A stretch of DNA of 64,000 nt from an uncultured Peptostreptococcaceae bacterium. Lineage in GTDB: Bacteria; Bacillota; Clostridia; Peptostreptococcales; Peptostreptococcaceae. Below, piece by piece: positions 63,347 to 64,000 of the stretch. Both the position numbers and the translations under genes were made by a program. Each line of letters begins with the position of its first letter. The first letter of the stretch is position 1. Under the pieces are notes generated by a model. That model saw nothing but the letters and a program-made list of their open reading frames with translations, was not told the DNA's origin and made no database searches. The stretch lies in NCBI GenBank assembly GCA_947072565.1, contig CAMTIM010000044.1, forward strand, positions 62,001-126,000. Direction: 5' to 3'.

Positions 63347-64000
63347 TTATTTATCTTTTATATTTAAGTTTATTAGACCTTCATATATATCAAAGTCATT
63401 TGGCGAAACTTTTCCTTCAAGTCTTCTATTAGTAACTATATAGTCATCTCTAATTGCTAAACTCATAAATATTATATTATCATTTATATACTTTTGTATT
63501 GATTTGTATATATCTTTTATCTGTGATTCTGTTGTTGCTACAGATAAAGATTCTAGATAACTATTAAGTTTTTTATCACTATATCCTGAATTTTCAATTA
63601 TACTTCTAGCATCTGGGACACTAGATAATTCCCATCCAACTAATGCTAAATCATATTTCTTAGAAGTTATAGCATTTTCTAATTCTTTACCTTCTAATTC
63701 TTCTATAGTTGATTTTATTCCGATCGCCTTTAAGTTTTCAGATATTATATGTGCTGATTTTATTCTTTCTGTATTATTTTTATTAACAACAATTTTTAAA
63801 TTTAATTTAGAAATTTTTGCTTTAATATCTGCTTTATCTTTTTCTTCTTTGGCTTTATCTTCTTTAGCATCTGTTTTATCTTTTTCTACCTTAGTTTTAT
63901 CTTCTTTAACATCCGTTTTATCTTTTTCTGCATTTGGGTCAGTTTTTAAATCAACTTTATCAAGGTATTGCTTTGATTTTTCCTTATTATAATTAACAGA
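63347..64000 (-). CDS. Peptide-type ABC substrate-binding protein, 5' part beyond window
   Basis: The last ~217 residues of a larger protein are visible, ending at TAA 63349-63347. The segment NLKIVVNKNNTERIKSAHII, followed by KAIGIKSTIEELEGKELENA, KKYDLALVGWELSSVPDARS and IIFMSLAIRDDYIVTNRRL, matches the C-terminal lobe of family 5 (OppA/DppA-type) peptide-binding proteins. Within the protein, at about 63823-63946, lies a highly charged repeat built on KEDKTKVEKDKTDAKEDKA units. This is not part of the usual fold and probably forms a helical insert or linker. Lipoprotein features cannot be checked. Confidence 0.8.
   Translation of the reverse strand, partial: SVNYNKEKSKQYLDKVDLKTDPNAEKDKTDVKEDKTKVEKDKTDAKEDKAKEEKDKADIKAKISKLNLKIVVNKNNTERIKSAHIISENLKAIGIKSTIEELEGKELENAITSKKYDLALVGWELSSVPDARSIIENSGYSDKKLNSYLESLSVATTESQIKDIYKSIQKYINDNIIFMSLAIRDDYIVTNRRLEGKVSPNDFDIYEGLINLNIKDK

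Noticed and set aside
1-64000. Mobile element, prophage, CRISPR array or defence island
   Set aside because: No transposase, integrase, phage structural gene, terminal repeat pair or regularly spaced repeats were seen. Gene content and codon bias look uniformly chromosomal.

Overview
This 64 kb window is chromosomal DNA of a low-GC, anaerobic, amino-acid-fermenting Firmicute. It most resembles the Peptostreptococcaceae (Clostridioides, Paraclostridium, Paeniclostridium and relatives). The grounds are the selenium-dependent proline reductase genes with their sigma-54 activator, a six-gene Rnf complex, a full selenocysteine decoding set, and Firmicute features such as a leuS T-box and the L21-Prp-L27 ribosomal block. 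The genus cannot be fixed from the sequence alone. Almost all genes lie on the minus strand. Only dacF, recX, a 31-codon ORF, rnz and fprA are on the plus strand. I saw no transposase, integrase, phage module or CRISPR array.

Layout: (1) 1-5125, proline reductase (prdA cut by the window edge, prdC, activator prdR) and tRNA-Sec. (2) 5287-10346, a G5/3D cell-wall protein, a rhodanese, ung and a large orphan sensor kinase. (3) 10501-15627, selB, selA, selD and a ComEA-like protein. (4) 15707-23512, dacF, then a compact four-gene operon: GrpE-like, lidless Hsp70-like, HEAT-like and beta-CASP nuclease-like proteins. (5) 23666-31983, serine dehydratase, RidA, threonine deaminase, T-box-leuS, and rsfS-yqeK-nadD. 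(6) 32103-42505, recX, rnz, a CoA-disulfide-reductase-like flavoprotein, yhbY, obg, L27-Prp-L21, RNase G and two radical-SAM-linked proteins. (7) 42865-54480, the flavodiiron protein, then mgsA, rodA, minE-D-C, PBP2, mreD-C-B, radC and maf. (8) 54796-64000, rnfB-A-E-G-D-C, a SPOR-like protein, a secreted-type EEP hydrolase, a SAP-like protein, copZ, tRNA-Leu(GAG) and the 3' part of a peptide-binding protein.

The regions fit one physiology. Proline reduction is fed by PrdC, an RnfC-like selenoprotein. Rnf couples ferredoxin oxidation to an ion gradient. The sel genes and tRNA-Sec decode UGA. Serine and threonine deaminases supply 2-oxo acids. Two genes, prdC and selD, are mis-called by a standard ORF finder because each contains an in-frame UGA. 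Both are restored here, each with a hairpin just downstream that carries GGU in its loop.

The best candidate for an undescribed system is the Hsp70-like, GrpE-like, HEAT and beta-CASP operon at 17104-23512. It looks like a chaperone machine fused by gene order to an RNA/DNA-processing hydrolase. Other leads are three helically phased repeats upstream of the prdC sigma-54 promoter, paired palindromes on the rnf promoter, a CsoR-like operator on copZ, and a possible sRNA near 62.7 kb.
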